From NCBI RefSeq assembly GCF_003892345.1, contig NZ_RRUE01000002.1, positions 1,568,619 through 1,632,618 of the forward strand: a stretch of 64,000 nt of DNA, written 5' to 3'. The position numbers were made by a program, and so were the translations under genes. Below are positions 9,467 through 18,769 of the stretch, in pieces. This DNA is from Lautropia dentalis (GTDB lineage Bacteria > Pseudomonadota > Gammaproteobacteria > Burkholderiales > Burkholderiaceae_E). The first letter of the stretch is position 1. Every line of letters starts with the position of its first letter. The notes beneath the pieces are model-generated. The model worked only from the letters and a program-made list of their open reading frames with translations, searched no databases and was not told the DNA's origin.

Positions 9467-9873
9467 CTGCTCTGTCCAACATTCCGCGCCACGCGGTGCT
9501 GCCACTGGGTGCCTATGACAAGAATGGGCTGATCCGCGCTGCCCAGCAGACTGACCAGACCCTGCTCGTGTGCGACTGCAGCGGGGCCGACAGCAAAGCG
9601 GCCGTGCTGGCCGCCCTGGGCGAGGGGCTGCATCTGCCGGCCCATTATGGCAACAACCTGGATGCCCTCTACGACTGTCTGACCGACCTCGAGCCCGGTG
9701 AGGAAGCCGAGCGCCCGGGTTTCGTGCTGCTGGTCGAGAACCTGCCGGATGTGGCCCATTTCCCGGCCGATGATCGCAGCATGCTGCTGGACGTGTTCCG
9801 CGACGCGGCCGACTTCTTCTACGACCACGACACAGCCTTCCGGGTGTTCTACTCGGTTCGCAAACAGGCGTGA
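9463..9873 (+). CDS. Barstar-family ribonuclease inhibitor
   Basis: 136 residues, cytoplasmic. The stretch 'LHLPAHYGNNLDALYDCLTD' is the barstar helix-2 region, in which the Asp residues plug the RNase active site. The length exceeds that of the classic 90-residue barstar because of about 20 extra residues at the N-terminus and a short insert. The start codon overlaps the RNase stop (ATGA), so the two proteins are made together. It should neutralise any RNase not yet exported. Confidence 0.93.
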   Translation: MTALSNIPRHAVLPLGAYDKNGLIRAAQQTDQTLLVCDCSGADSKAAVLAALGEGLHLPAHYGNNLDALYDCLTDLEPGEEAERPGFVLLVENLPDVAHFPADDRSMLLDVFRDAADFFYDHDTAFRVFYSVRKQA

Positions 9874-9899
9874 CTGGAGGGGGCTGCCGGTGTCGTGTT

Positions 9900-10919
9900 C
9901 TACGCCAGATCGCCCAGCGTAGCCTGCAGCACCGCCAGCCCCACCAGGCCGGCCGTTTCGGTGCGCAGCACGCGGGGGCCGAGCAAGGCACCCTGCCACC
10001 CATGGGTCTTTGCCCGCGCCATCTCTTCCTCCGACAGACCCGATTCCGGCCCGCAGAGCAGCCAGGCGGCGTGATATGACCCGGATCCAGATCCAGAGAA
10101 GGAGGGGGGCAGGGCCTCACCAGCCGGAAAAGCGGTGCCTGACGATGACGCGCAGCCCACTGACGGAAGTGTGTCGTCCGCTGACGATGGCGAGCCCCCC
10201 GGCAACCCCGTGCCGGCCGGGGCAGGTGTGGAGGCAACAGAAGCGGTAAGGCCGGAAGCTGGATGTGCGACGCTGAACACGGTGTCGGCCTGTGCAGGCA
10301 GGGCCTGTCCGGGCGAAGCCTGTGCCATCTGCATGGCCTGCATGGCCAGCGATGCCTGTGCCGTCGGGTCCAGCACCCAGCGCCGTTCCGTGGCAGCCGG
10401 CGCGGGCAGGGCCGCCAGCCAGCGCTCCAGCGGCTGGATGGGTGCCAGCGTGGGCAGCCGGCTGCGTCCGCACTGCATGGCTGCCGCCACGATCAGCCGC
10501 TGCCAGTGTTCCCGGCGTTTTTCCGCACGGGCACCGTCGAGCTTCACCACACTGCGGGCCGACAGCAGCGGGACGATGTGGCTCACGCCCAGCTCCACCG
10601 CCTTTTCGATGGTCCAGTCCATCTTCTCGGCCGTGCTCAGGCACTGTGCCAGACCCAGCTGGACGCGCGGCAGCGGCTCGGGCGGCAGCTCGACCAGCAG
10701 TTCTACCCGGGCGGGTTTCGTGCTGGCCAGCCGGGCACGCCAGCACCGGCCCGACTGGCCGTCGAAGACTTCCAGCTCGTCACCCACCGTGCGGCGCAGC
10801 ACCCGCAGCAGATGGTGGGCCGCCGGCTCGTCCAGGGGCTGGAGGGGCAGATCGGCCAGCGTCTGCGGGAGGGGATGCTCCTGGGAAAGCAGTGAGGGAA
10901 GATGTATGCGGGGAGTCAT
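9900..10919 (-). CDS. rsmE: 16S rRNA (uracil1498-N3)-methyltransferase with large internal insert
   Basis: 339 residues from the ATG at 10919 (AAGGA upstream); typical RsmE is about 240-250. N-terminal PUA-like domain ('HHLLRVLRRTVGDELEVFDG'), then the SPOUT methyltransferase domain with 'MDWTIEKAVELGV', 'RSVVKLD', and the knot motif 'LLCGPESGLSEEE' and 'LGPRVLRTETA'. About 85-90 residues of Ala/Pro/Ser/Gly-rich sequence, starting after 'RRWVLDPTAQ', are inserted just before the knot. All expected catalytic segments are kept, so function is likely intact: methylation of U1498 in the decoding region of 16S rRNA using SAM. Confidence 0.92.
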   Translation of the reverse strand: MTPRIHLPSLLSQEHPLPQTLADLPLQPLDEPAAHHLLRVLRRTVGDELEVFDGQSGRCWRARLASTKPARVELLVELPPEPLPRVQLGLAQCLSTAEKMDWTIEKAVELGVSHIVPLLSARSVVKLDGARAEKRREHWQRLIVAAAMQCGRSRLPTLAPIQPLERWLAALPAPAATERRWVLDPTAQASLAMQAMQMAQASPGQALPAQADTVFSVAHPASGLTASVASTPAPAGTGLPGGSPSSADDTLPSVGCASSSGTAFPAGEALPPSFSGSGSGSYHAAWLLCGPESGLSEEEMARAKTHGWQGALLGPRVLRTETAGLVGLAVLQATLGDLA

Positions 10920-11141
10920 GAGAGAGATCCTTGCCCGGGGCCTGCACGGAGACCCGGCATGCCGTCGAGGCGCCCATGATTCGTTGCCTGAATGCTTCCG
11001 CGCAACGCAGTGAATGCCTGGCGGCCATGCTCGCACAGCACTGCAGGGCTTCCCCTGCAGGGAATGCAAATAGCTGTTACATTGGCGTCCAGTATACTGT
11101 GCAGAGACCCGCTTTTTCAGCTTCATTCGTCCCTTTCTGCC

Positions 11142-13391
11142 ATGACCATCCATTCGTTCCCCCCCGAATCATCGTCAGCCGACGGGCTGAATCACACTCC
11201 GCACGACGGGGGCGAATCCTTCACCGACAACGCAGACGACCCCGCGCCCGAGGCAGGATGGACCGACGGTGTGACCGAGGTCGATGACGTGCATCTGGAC
11301 GGCACGGCCGAGACCTTCGTCAGCACTGGCTGGCCCGCCTTCCCGCAGCCCGACACCGCCCGCCGCATGGCCAACGCCGTGCGCGTGCTGGCCATGGATG
11401 CCATCGAGAAGGCGAAGTCCGGCCACCCCGGCATGCCGATGGGCATGGCCGACATCGCCGTGGCCCTGTGGTCGGCGCACCTCAAGCACAGCCCGGCCGA
11501 TCCCACCTGGTTCGACCGCGACCGCTTCGTGCTCTCCAATGGTCATGGCTCGATGCTGCTGTACGCGCTGCTGCACCTGAGCGGTTACGACCTCTCCATC
11601 GACGACATCCAGAACTTCCGCCAGCTGCATTCCAAAACCCCCGGCCACCCCGAAGTGGGCGTGACCCCGGGCGTGGAAACCACCACCGGCCCGCTGGGGC
11701 AGGGGCTGGCCAATGCGGTCGGCATGGCGCTGGCCGAAAAACTGCTGGCCGGCGAGTTCAACCGTCCCGGTCACACCATCGTCGATCACTTCACCTGGGT
11801 CTTTGCCGGTGACGGCTGCCTGATGGAAGGCATCTCGCACGAGGCCTGTGCCCTGGCCGGCGTGCATCGCCTCTCCAAACTGGTGGTGCTGTACGACGAC
11901 AACGGCATCTCCATCGACGGCAACGTGCAGGGCTGGTACCGCGACGATGTGCCCGCGCGCTTCCAGTCCTATGGCTGGAACGTCATCGACGCCGTGGACG
12001 GGCACGATGCCTGGGCCGTGGGCGAGGCCATCGCGCAGGCCCGCGACTGGGGTTCGAACGGCCGTGAACTGGGCGATGGCGAGCGCCGCTTCGCCCCCAC
12101 GATCATCATCTGCAAGACCGTCATCGGCAAGGGATCACCCAACCGCGCCGGTACGGCCAAGGCCCACGGCGAGGCCCTGGGGGCCGACGAGATCGCCGCC
12201 ACCCGCCGCGAGCTGGGCTGGTCCGAGCCCCCGTTCGTCATCCCGGCCGACCTGTACGCCGCATGGGATGCCACCCAGGTCGGCGCCGAGCGCCATGCCC
12301 GCTGGCAGGATGCCTTCGCCGCCTACGCCGCTGCGTATCCGGAAGAGGCTGCCGAGCTGGAGCGCCGCATGCGGGGCGTGCTGCCGGCCGACTGGGAAGA
12401 CATCATGGACAACCTCGTGATGGACACGGTCATGGAAGCCCAGACCGTGGCCACCCGCAAGGCCTCCCAGCTGGCGCTGAACTACCTCGGCCCGGCTCTG
12501 CCGGAGCTGATCGGCGGTTCGGCCGACCTCACCGGCAGCAACCTCACCGTCTGGAAGGGCGTCGAGAACCTGCGTCCGTCGCCCGACAGTGCGTCGGACC
12601 TCAACGGCGGCCGGCACATCAACTACGGCGTGCGCGAATTCGGCATGGCCGCCCTCATGAACGGCCTGGCGTTGCATGGGGGCTTCATCCCGTACGGTGG
12701 CACCTTCCTGGTGTTCTCCGACTACGCCCGCAACGCCCTGCGCGTGGCCGCGCTCAGCAAGCTGCGCGTCATCCACGTGTTCACGCACGACTCCATCGGC
12801 CTGGGTGAGGACGGACCCACCCACCAGCCGGTGGAAACGGCCGCCAGCCTGCGCCTCATCCCCAACATGGACGTGTGGCGCCCGGCCGATTCGGTGGAAA
12901 CCGCCATTGCCTGGCAGGCCGCCATCGAAAACGAAGAAAAGCCCACCTGCCTGCTGCTGTCGCGGCAGAACCTGCCCTTCATCGAGCGGGAGGTGGTGGA
13001 TGTGGACCTGATCCGCCGCGGCGCCTACGCCGTGCACGCCCCGCGTGGCGCGAAGGCCGTGATCATCGCCACCGGCTCGGAAGTGTCGCTGGCGCTGGCC
13101 GCCGCCGCCCAGCTGGCGGAAGAGAAGATCCGGGTACGCGTGGTCTCCATGCCATCCACCACCACCTTCGACCAGCAGGACGTGGCCTACAAACGCCGTC
13201 TGTTGCCAGACGACCTTCCACGCATTGCCGTGGAAGCCGGTGTCACCGATTTCTGGTGGAAATACCGCCCCGAGGCGGTAGTCGGGATCGATCGCTTCGG
13301 CGAATCGGCACCCGCATCGGTACTCAACCAGCACTTCGGCATGACCGCCGACAACGTCGCCGACACCGTGCGACAGGTGCTGGGACTCTGA
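11142..13391 (+). CDS. tkt: Transketolase with extended acidic N-terminus
   Basis: 749 residues from the ATG at 11142. The family usually begins near '[20 protein letters not shown]', about residue 76 here, so there is a 75-residue acidic, disordered-looking N-terminal extension; an internal start at that Met is possible. Thiamine diphosphate motif '[13 protein letters not shown]', '[10 protein letters not shown]', and the C-terminal transketolase half '[17 protein letters not shown]' are all present. The enzyme moves two-carbon units in the pentose phosphate pathway and feeds glyceraldehyde-3-phosphate to the next gene product. First of the tkt-gap-pgk series; 26 bases separate it from gap. 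Confidence 0.95.
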   Translation: MTIHSFPPESSSADGLNHTPHDGGESFTDNADDPAPEAGWTDGVTEVDDVHLDGTAETFVSTGWPAFPQPDTARRMANAVRVLAMDAIEKAKSGHPGMPMGMADIAVALWSAHLKHSPADPTWFDRDRFVLSNGHGSMLLYALLHLSGYDLSIDDIQNFRQLHSKTPGHPEVGVTPGVETTTGPLGQGLANAVGMALAEKLLAGEFNRPGHTIVDHFTWVFAGDGCLMEGISHEACALAGVHRLSKLVVLYDDNGISIDGNVQGWYRDDVPARFQSYGWNVIDAVDGHDAWAVGEAIAQARDWGSNGRELGDGERRFAPTIIICKTVIGKGSPNRAGTAKAHGEALGADEIAATRRELGWSEPPFVIPADLYAAWDATQVGAERHARWQDAFAAYAAAYPEEAAELERRMRGVLPADWEDIMDNLVMDTVMEAQTVATRKASQLALNYLGPALPELIGGSADLTGSNLTVWKGVENLRPSPDSASDLNGGRHINYGVREFGMAALMNGLALHGGFIPYGGTFLVFSDYARNALRVAALSKLRVIHVFTHDSIGLGEDGPTHQPVETAASLRLIPNMDVWRPADSVETAIAWQAAIENEEKPTCLLLSRQNLPFIEREVVDVDLIRRGAYAVHAPRGAKAVIIATGSEVSLALAAAAQLAEEKIRVRVVSMPSTTTFDQQDVAYKRRLLPDDLPRIAVEAGVTDFWWKYRPEAVVGIDRFGESAPASVLNQHFGMTADNVADTVRQVLGL

Positions 13392-13417
13392 TCCTTCACT
13401 CACAGAGGAAAGTAGAA

Positions 13418-14431
13418 ATGACGATTCGCGTTGCAATCAATGGTTATGGCCGGATTGGCCGCAATGTGCTGCGTGCCCACTATGAAGGTGGCAAGAAGCA
13501 CGACATCGAGATCGTCGCCATCAATGATCTCGGCAAGCCGGAAACCAATGCCCACCTGACCCAGTACGACACCGCCCATGGCAAGTTCAATGGTGATGTC
13601 AAGGTCGAGGGTGACTACCTGGTCGTCAATGGCGACAAGATCAAGGTGCTGGCCGAGCGTGATCCCAGCAAACTGCCCTGGAAGGATCTGAACGTGGACG
13701 TGGTGCTGGAGTGCACCGGCCTGTTCACCTCCAAGGAAAAAGCCAGCGCCCACCTGGCCGGTGGCGCCAAGAAAGTCATCATCTCTGCCCCCGGCGGCAA
13801 GGACGTGGACGCCACCATCGTCTATGGCGTCAACCAGGGCGTGCTGAAGGCTTCGGATACCGTCATCTCGAACGCCTCGTGCACCACCAACTGCCTGGCT
13901 CCGATGGTCAAGCCGCTGCAGGACAAGATCGGCCTGCTCAACGGCCTGATGACCACCATCCACGCCTTCACCAACGACCAGGTGCTGACCGACGTCTATC
14001 ACTCCGACCTGCGTCGCGCCCGTTCGGCCACCCAGTCGATGATCCCGACCAAGACCGGTGCCGCTGCCGCCGTTGGCCTGGTGCTGCCCGAGCTGAATGG
14101 CAAGCTGGATGGCTTTGCCGTGCGCGTGCCGACCATCAACGTCTCCTTCGTCGATCTGTCGTTCATCGCCGCCCGTGACACCACGGTCGAAGAGATCAAC
14201 AAGATCATGAAAGAGGCTTCGGAGTCGAAGGAGCTGAAAGGTATCCTGAACTACAACGATCAGCCGCTGGTTTCGGTCGACTTCAACCACAACCCGGCAT
14301 CCTCCACCTTCGACAGTACCCTGACCAAGGTCAGCGGCCGTCTGGTGAAGGTCACCAGCTGGTACGACAACGAGTGGGGCTTCTCCAACCGGATGCTCGA
14401 CACCACCGTTGCGCTGATGAACGCCAAGTGA
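13418..14431 (+). CDS. gap: Glyceraldehyde-3-phosphate dehydrogenase, type I
   Basis: 337 residues, normal length. N-terminal NAD-binding motif '[15 protein letters not shown]', catalytic Cys155 in '[12 protein letters not shown]', and C-terminal '[12 protein letters not shown]'. It oxidises glyceraldehyde-3-phosphate with phosphate to 1,3-bisphosphoglycerate, the substrate of Pgk downstream. AGAGGAA lies before the ATG at 13418. It follows tkt closely and is probably on the same message. Confidence 0.97.
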   Translation: MTIRVAINGYGRIGRNVLRAHYEGGKKHDIEIVAINDLGKPETNAHLTQYDTAHGKFNGDVKVEGDYLVVNGDKIKVLAERDPSKLPWKDLNVDVVLECTGLFTSKEKASAHLAGGAKKVIISAPGGKDVDATIVYGVNQGVLKASDTVISNASCTTNCLAPMVKPLQDKIGLLNGLMTTIHAFTNDQVLTDVYHSDLRRARSATQSMIPTKTGAAAAVGLVLPELNGKLDGFAVRVPTINVSFVDLSFIAARDTTVEEINKIMKEASESKELKGILNYNDQPLVSVDFNHNPASSTFDSTLTKVSGRLVKVTSWYDNEWGFSNRMLDTTVALMNAK

Positions 14432-14445
14432 TCGGTGCATCACGG

Positions 14446-14469
14446 CACCCCGCCCGAAAGGGCAGGGTG
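14446..14469 (+). terminator. Hairpin between gap and pgk
   Basis: A ten-position stem (CACCCCGCCC against GGGCAGGGTG, one mismatch) with a GAAA loop begins 14 bases after the gap stop. There is no T-run after it, so it is more likely an attenuating or RNA-stabilising hairpin than a full intrinsic terminator. Pgk expression may therefore be partly uncoupled from gap. Confidence 0.45.
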
Positions 14470-14723
14470 TCCGGCTGCCGCAGCGTGTCGGCCTGACGGT
14501 GTCGGTGTCCTTGCCGCGTGCAGGACACGCCGGCGCCGCCCGGGCGGTGCGCCTCGGCAGCCTTGTGGCCCGGCCGGCCTTTGGATCCTTCCGTGTCCAC
14601 GGAAACCTGTTGGCCGGCCGCCACCCAGACATCTGTGCAGAGGCCCTGATGGCCCTGCCGACCGAATTCCCGGGTCAGTGAATGCCGCATCCTCCCATTG
14701 ACTGGCCTGTCATGGAGAACACG

Positions 14724-15905
14724 ATGAAATTCAAGCGACTGGCAGACCTCGACCTGAAAGGCAAGAAAGTCTTCATCCGCAGCGACTTCAACGTCCCGCT
14801 GGATGAGAACCGCAACATCACCGACGACACCCGCATCCGGGCTTCGGTGCCTGCCATCAAGGCCGCGCTGGACAAGGGCGCCGCCGTCATGGTCACCTCC
14901 CACCTGGGCCGTCCGAAAGAGGGCGAATTCAAGCCCGAGGACTCGCTGGCTCCTGTGGCCAAGCGCCTGGAGGAACTGCTGGGCCGCCCCGTGCGCCTGC
15001 AGGCCGACTACCTGGATGGCGGTTTCCCGCTGGCCCCGGGTGATGTGGTGGTGCTGGAAAACACCCGCTGCAACAAGGGCGAGAAGAAAGACGACGAAGC
15101 CCTGGCCAAGAAATACGCCGCCCTGTGCGACGTCTACGTGAACGACGCCTTCGGCACCGCTCACCGCGCCGAGGCCTCCACCCACGGCATCGCCCGCTTC
15201 GCCAAGGAAGCCGCTGCCGGCCCGCTGCTGGCCGCCGAGCTGGACGCCCTGGGCAAGGCCCTGCACAACCCGGCTCACCCGATGGTTGCCATCGTGGCTG
15301 GTTCCAAGGTCTCCACCAAGCTCACCATTCTCGACTCCCTGGCCGACAAGGTCGACCAGCTGATCGTGGGTGGCGGCATTGCCAACACCTTCATGCTAGC
15401 TGCCGGCCTGCCCATCGGCAAGTCCCTGGCCGAGCCCGACCTGGTGGGCGACGCCAAGAAGATCATCGAGAAGATGAAGGCCCGTGGCGCCGAAGTGCCC
15501 ATCCCCGAAGATGTGGTGGTGGCCAAGACCTTCGCTGCGGACGCCCCGGCTACCGTCAAGGCCGCCAAGGACGTGGCTGAAGACGACATGATTCTGGACA
15601 TTGGTCCCAAGACGGCTGCCAAGCTGGCCGAGCAGCTGAAGTCCGCGGGCACCATCGTCTGGAACGGCCCGGTCGGCGTGTTCGAGTTCGACGCCTTTGC
15701 CAAGGGCACCGAGACCCTGGCCCGCGCCATTGCGGCCTCCAAGGGCTTCTCGATCGCGGGTGGTGGTGACACCCTGGCGGCCATTGCCAAGTTCGGCATC
15801 ACCGACCAGATCAGCTACATCTCTACCGGTGGTGGCGCCTTCCTGGAGTTCCTGGAAGGCCGCACCCTGCCGGCTGTGGCTGCCCTGGAAGCAGCTGCCG
15901 GCTGA
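14724..15905 (+). CDS. pgk: Phosphoglycerate kinase
   Basis: 393 residues. Start at the ATG at 14724 with GGAGA seven bases upstream; an in-frame ATG 12 bases earlier is the poorer choice. '[13 protein letters not shown]' is the N-terminal signature, '[11 protein letters not shown]' the phosphoglycerate site, and '[12 protein letters not shown]' with '[15 protein letters not shown]' the nucleotide-binding C-terminal domain. Transfers phosphate from 1,3-bisphosphoglycerate to ADP. A gap of 292 bases with a hairpin separates it from gap. Pyruvate kinase, its usual neighbour in Burkholderiales, is 21.7 kb further on. Confidence 0.97.
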   Translation: MKFKRLADLDLKGKKVFIRSDFNVPLDENRNITDDTRIRASVPAIKAALDKGAAVMVTSHLGRPKEGEFKPEDSLAPVAKRLEELLGRPVRLQADYLDGGFPLAPGDVVVLENTRCNKGEKKDDEALAKKYAALCDVYVNDAFGTAHRAEASTHGIARFAKEAAAGPLLAAELDALGKALHNPAHPMVAIVAGSKVSTKLTILDSLADKVDQLIVGGGIANTFMLAAGLPIGKSLAEPDLVGDAKKIIEKMKARGAEVPIPEDVVVAKTFAADAPATVKAAKDVAEDDMILDIGPKTAAKLAEQLKSAGTIVWNGPVGVFEFDAFAKGTETLARAIAASKGFSIAGGGDTLAAIAKFGITDQISYISTGGGAFLEFLEGRTLPAVAALEAAAG

Positions 15906-15956
15906 TGATCTGACCGGGTCCGGCGCTCATCCGGATCCGGGACGTCACCACGGACA

Positions 15957-15994
15957 GGCCCTGCACCGCGCATGCGGATGCAGGGCCTTTCTGT
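15957..15994 (+). terminator. Intrinsic terminator of pgk
   Basis: GGCCCTGCA (15957-15965) pairs with TGCAGGGCC (15979-15987); an inner CCGC/GCGG extends the stem. TTTCTGTT follows directly. The group II intron begins two bases after this, which matches the habit of group IIC introns to land just behind terminator hairpins. Confidence 0.85.
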
Positions 15995-16381
15995 TGTGCG
16001 CCCAGCATGGGCGCACACCTGCGGGTGCAAGTCCCGCCACAAGCTGGCCACAGTGAGTGAAGTGAAGCGCAACTGCACAAGGGCGACCGAGTGTGGGAAG
16101 GAAGCGTGGAGCGTAATCTGCGGGCCGATGTACAAGAACCGGATACAAGGCGTTGCCGAGCAGGGCGAACGGGCATGTAACCGCGAAGCTCTTGTGGCCA
16201 AGGCGAGGTGACGTAAATCCGGCGGTCGTGCAGAGAAGGTGTGCGTTCTTACCTGGGGAGATCTCGCCTTATGCTCGAAAGGGCGACGGTGTCGAGCCGG
16301 AGCGAGAAGTCAGCAGAGGTCGTAGTAGCAGGACCAGCCCCATGATGGGACACAGGTCAGGCGAAGGACCGAACGAGAGGA

Positions 16382-16450
16382 TGCGTATTCCGATGATCGT
16401 GACCGACGATTCCGGCATCGTGACCGCGCAGTCCGGTCATCGTGACCGAT
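16382..16450 (+). mobile_element. IS21-family-like terminal sequence (left-facing tip), solo
   Basis: Three copies of ATCGTGACC start at 16396, 16417 and 16439 (steps of 21 and 22), behind a tip reading TGCGTATTCC. Repeated 20-odd-base motifs at the ends are typical of IS21-family elements, where they bind the transposase. No istA or istB gene follows. The copy at 42656-42723 is nearly the same in inverted orientation. It lies where the maturase gene of the surrounding group II intron should begin. Confidence 0.7.
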
Positions 16451-16570
16451 GTCGAGTGGTCAGAGACATTGCCTGCCAGGCAAATTGTACGATTGCCTGA
16501 TCCGGGGGGCCTTCCAGCCCCCCCACTACCTCCGGGAGAGCGTCAGCTCTCCCGGAAAGTGGCGGCAAAC

Positions 16571-16669
16571 AGCCGGCGCTGGTGGCACAACAGTGCGATG
16601 CTGCTCAACAGCGTGCTGACCCTGTCATGGTTCGACAGTCTTGGCCTGCCCCGTCTGGCATCATCCTGA
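16571..16669 (+). pseudogene. C-terminal remnant of group II intron reverse transcriptase/maturase
   Basis: About 33 codons in frame read 'SRRWWHNSAMLLNSVLTLSW' and then 'FDSLGLPRLASS', followed by a stop, just upstream of domain V. This resembles the tails of intron-encoded maturases, which end with a similar Phe-Asp-x-Leu-Gly-Leu motif in the same place. The rest of the protein is gone. The assignment rests on motif memory and position. Confidence 0.55.
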
Positions 16670-16926
16670 ATGTTCTCTCGAACCGCCCGGTGCGGACCCG
16701 CATGCCGGGTGGTGTGGCAGGGGTGCAGCCCAGAGGGCTGCCCCCTATGCCGATTTGTGCATGAGGGGAGGGGGAGGGCTTCACTGGTCGCTTCTGAAGC
16801 GTTCATGCACTTGTCGGCTGGTTTCGTCCGCCGATCTTGCGTGCGGAAAAATGCCATATGTCGGAAAAACGAGGTATGTTAGTTTGCTCGCCATTGCAAC
16901 TTCCACCCTTTTTCTGGGGAGCCATC

Positions 16927-17565
16927 ATGGGCAAGCAACACGCATTCGGCAGCAAACTGTCTCTGAGCCTGGCCGTGGCCGTCTCGGCTGTTCTTACCGC
17001 TTGTGGCGGCGGTGGCGGTGGTAGCAGCACGCCGACGACGCCGGCAGCAACGACGCCTGCTGCCACGACCACCACGCCGGCTGCGACCACGCCGCCCGCA
17101 ATCAACAACGCCCAGACGACGCCTTCGTCCAACCAGGCGATGTATGAGCAGCTTCGCTCGCAGTGCCCGGTTGTGTCGTACACGAGTGAAGAGGGCTTCT
17201 ATGCGTGCGCCACCGGTACCTACGTCGGCAAGAATCTGAAGGACGGCAAGACGGTCTGCACGGTCCGGCTGACGCGGGATGGCGAAGTGACGTACACCAT
17301 GGGCGATGAGGTGCACGCCTTCAAACTGGCACAGAACTTCTTCTACTCGAAGAGCTCTCCCCTGGCAGCAGAGTATCCGCATATCTGGGGCATGGGCATC
17401 AGCGCTGATAGTGCGGAGGATGCCAACGGGAAAGTTCACGGCTTCGAGCTGCGTCTGGATCCTCGGGCTGAGGCTGATAAGAAACCGGATCATCTCGACA
17501 TCAAGTACAAGTTCGGTAACACGTTGTCTCCGGATTCTCAATCGACCTGCCGCGTTCCGCTCTGA
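16927..17565 (+). CDS. Surface lipoprotein with poly-Gly after the lipobox (paralogue 1)
   Basis: 212 residues. Signal peptide with lipobox 'VLTACGGGGGG', then a Thr/Ala/Pro-rich tether to about residue 65 and a globular C-terminal part of roughly 145 residues. The Cys-Gly6 start is typical of surface-exposed outer-membrane lipoproteins in Proteobacteria. GGGGAG lies five bases before the ATG at 16927. Its C-terminal part shares 'TYVGKNLKDGKTVCTVRL', 'DGEVTYTMGDEVHAFKL' and 'KVHGFELRL' with the next gene, so the two are tandem duplicates. A conserved Cys in 'TVCTV' and one near the end ('STCRVPL') could form a disulphide. Function unknown. Confidence 0.82.
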   Translation: MGKQHAFGSKLSLSLAVAVSAVLTACGGGGGGSSTPTTPAATTPAATTTTPAATTPPAINNAQTTPSSNQAMYEQLRSQCPVVSYTSEEGFYACATGTYVGKNLKDGKTVCTVRLTRDGEVTYTMGDEVHAFKLAQNFFYSKSSPLAAEYPHIWGMGISADSAEDANGKVHGFELRLDPRAEADKKPDHLDIKYKFGNTLSPDSQSTCRVPL

Positions 17566-17615
17566 GAGATCGGTCCGAGTCATGGAAATGCATGATTCGG
17601 TGGTGAACTGAATGG

Positions 17616-17652
17616 ATGGCCACTGTCCGCTCTTCAGGCAGTGGCCATTTTC
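17616..17652 (+). terminator. Intrinsic terminator between the two lipoprotein genes
   Basis: Perfect 10 bp stem, ATGGCCACTG (17616-17625) with CAGTGGCCAT (17639-17648), followed by TTT. It ends the first lipoprotein transcript and implies a separate promoter for the second. Confidence 0.85.
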
Positions 17653-17697
17653 GAGTCTGATCGACATTCCCGCTTGTTTCTGTTTTCTGGAATGACC

Positions 17698-18462
17698 ATG
17701 AACACTCAACTCGTATCCGGCAGCAAGCTTGCCCTGGCTCTGGCCATCTCGGCCGTTCTTGGCGCCTGTGGCGGTGGTGGCGGCGGCGACAGCACGCCGG
17801 CCGCAACGGTTGCGACGAATGGCGCTGGCTCGACCACGACGAGCACGGCTGGTGGCACGACGACCGCGACCAACAGCACGCCGGCTGCAAGCACGCCCGC
17901 CACGACTGCTCCATCGGCACCGGCCACCACGCCGGATGCAACGACGCCCGCCACGAACTCGCCCGTTGCGACCGCGCCAGCTGTGACGGCTCCCGCCAAT
18001 AATGTCCAGACGCCATCCCTGGTCAACCGGGCCATGTATGAGCAGATGTATCGGGGGTGCCAGACGCCCTTCCGCTCATTTGATCCTGCAACTGGCGCTG
18101 CATGTGCTGCCGGTGTCTACGTGGGCAAGGATCTGTCGGACGGTACCACGGACTGTACGGTGAAGCTGGCGAAGGATGGGGAAGTGACCTTCACCGTGGG
18201 CGACAAGGTGCATGTCTACAAGATGACGCAGCTTTTCCGGTCCGTCTTCCTCAAGCTTGACGTGGAAGGTGCGCCGTACTTGTTCAGCGTCCATATCTCT
18301 GGCTACAGCGCTGATGATGCAGCCAAGAAGGTGCACGGCTTCGGGATGAACGTGAATGCCAAGGACGATGGGTCGACCCCGCCGGATGAGTTCGAGATCA
18401 CGTACACCTATGGTGACGTGCTCACGGCAGATGAGAAAACGGTCTGCAAGATTCCGCTCTGA
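17698..18462 (+). CDS. Surface lipoprotein with poly-Gly after the lipobox (paralogue 2)
   Basis: 254 residues from the ATG at 17698 (the ATG at 17692 is also possible). Lipobox 'AVLGACGGGGGG', then a long Thr/Ala/Pro/Ser tether to about residue 100, and a C-terminal domain homologous to paralogue 1 ('VYVGKDLSDGTTDCTVKL', 'KVHGFGMNVN'). The tether is about 35 residues longer than that of paralogue 1, so the pair differs mostly in reach from the membrane. The shared fold, conserved Cys residues and ending 'CKIPL' suggest the same ligand class. Not recognised further. Confidence 0.82.
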   Translation: MNTQLVSGSKLALALAISAVLGACGGGGGGDSTPAATVATNGAGSTTTSTAGGTTTATNSTPAASTPATTAPSAPATTPDATTPATNSPVATAPAVTAPANNVQTPSLVNRAMYEQMYRGCQTPFRSFDPATGAACAAGVYVGKDLSDGTTDCTVKLAKDGEVTFTVGDKVHVYKMTQLFRSVFLKLDVEGAPYLFSVHISGYSADDAAKKVHGFGMNVNAKDDGSTPPDEFEITYTYGDVLTADEKTVCKIPL

Positions 18463-18513
18463 CCCTTCCCAGGCCGGGTCATGAGCGAACATGATTCGGC
18501 CCTGAGTTGAACG

Positions 18514-18552
18514 AATGGCCGCTGCCTGTGTGTTGGGGGCGGCCGTTGTCTT
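18514..18552 (+). terminator. Terminator-like hairpin after lipoprotein 2
   Basis: AATGGCCGC (18514-18522) pairs with GCGGCCGTT (18539-18547), nine pairs with one wobble, followed by GTCTTTC. It resembles the terminator after paralogue 1 in sequence, consistent with a duplicated gene plus terminator. Confidence 0.6.
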
Positions 18553-18643
18553 TCAAGGGCGTGCCGTCCGAGAAATCCGGTATCCGCAGGTTTCAGCCAT
18601 CCGACTGCTCGATGACATCGAGCCCTTGTCTCCGACCTAGTAG

Positions 18644-18668
18644 GATGTATATACTATGTTTATACATC
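18644..18668. repeat. AT-rich inverted repeat near the IS3 left end
   Basis: GATGTATA (18644-18651) is repeated inverted as TATACATC (18661-18668) around a nine-base loop. The surroundings are much AT-richer than the genome. It may be a protein binding site or part of the promoter area of the gene cut by the IS element. Confidence 0.45.
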
Positions 18669-18769
18669 TGTTTGGGGGGCTGTTCCATGAGCACGATCTT
18701 GAATATCCGGTACTGGGGAAACTGAGGTGTACTGTCAACCGTAGACAGTTGCTTTAATGTGAAGTCCGT

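Larger units (their letters stand above)
15996..16754 (+). mobile_element. Group II intron, internally deleted (reverse transcriptase almost entirely lost)
   Basis: The 5' end GTGCGCCCAGC at 15996 and its pairing partner GGGCGCAC form the first intron helix; the next 370 bases resemble domains I-III, ending in the run that normally leads into the maturase start (AGTCAGCAGAGGTCGTAGTA at 16310-16329). The 3' end is recognisable: domain V with stem ACCGCCCGG (16682-16690) against CCGGGTGGT (16705-16713) and inner TGCG/CGCA, then domain VI with the likely branch A at 16747 and the terminal CCGAT at 16754. Between them only an IS21-like end and a short maturase tail remain. It sits directly after the pgk terminator. 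It cannot move on its own, but the ribozyme parts might still splice if a maturase is supplied. Confidence 0.82.
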
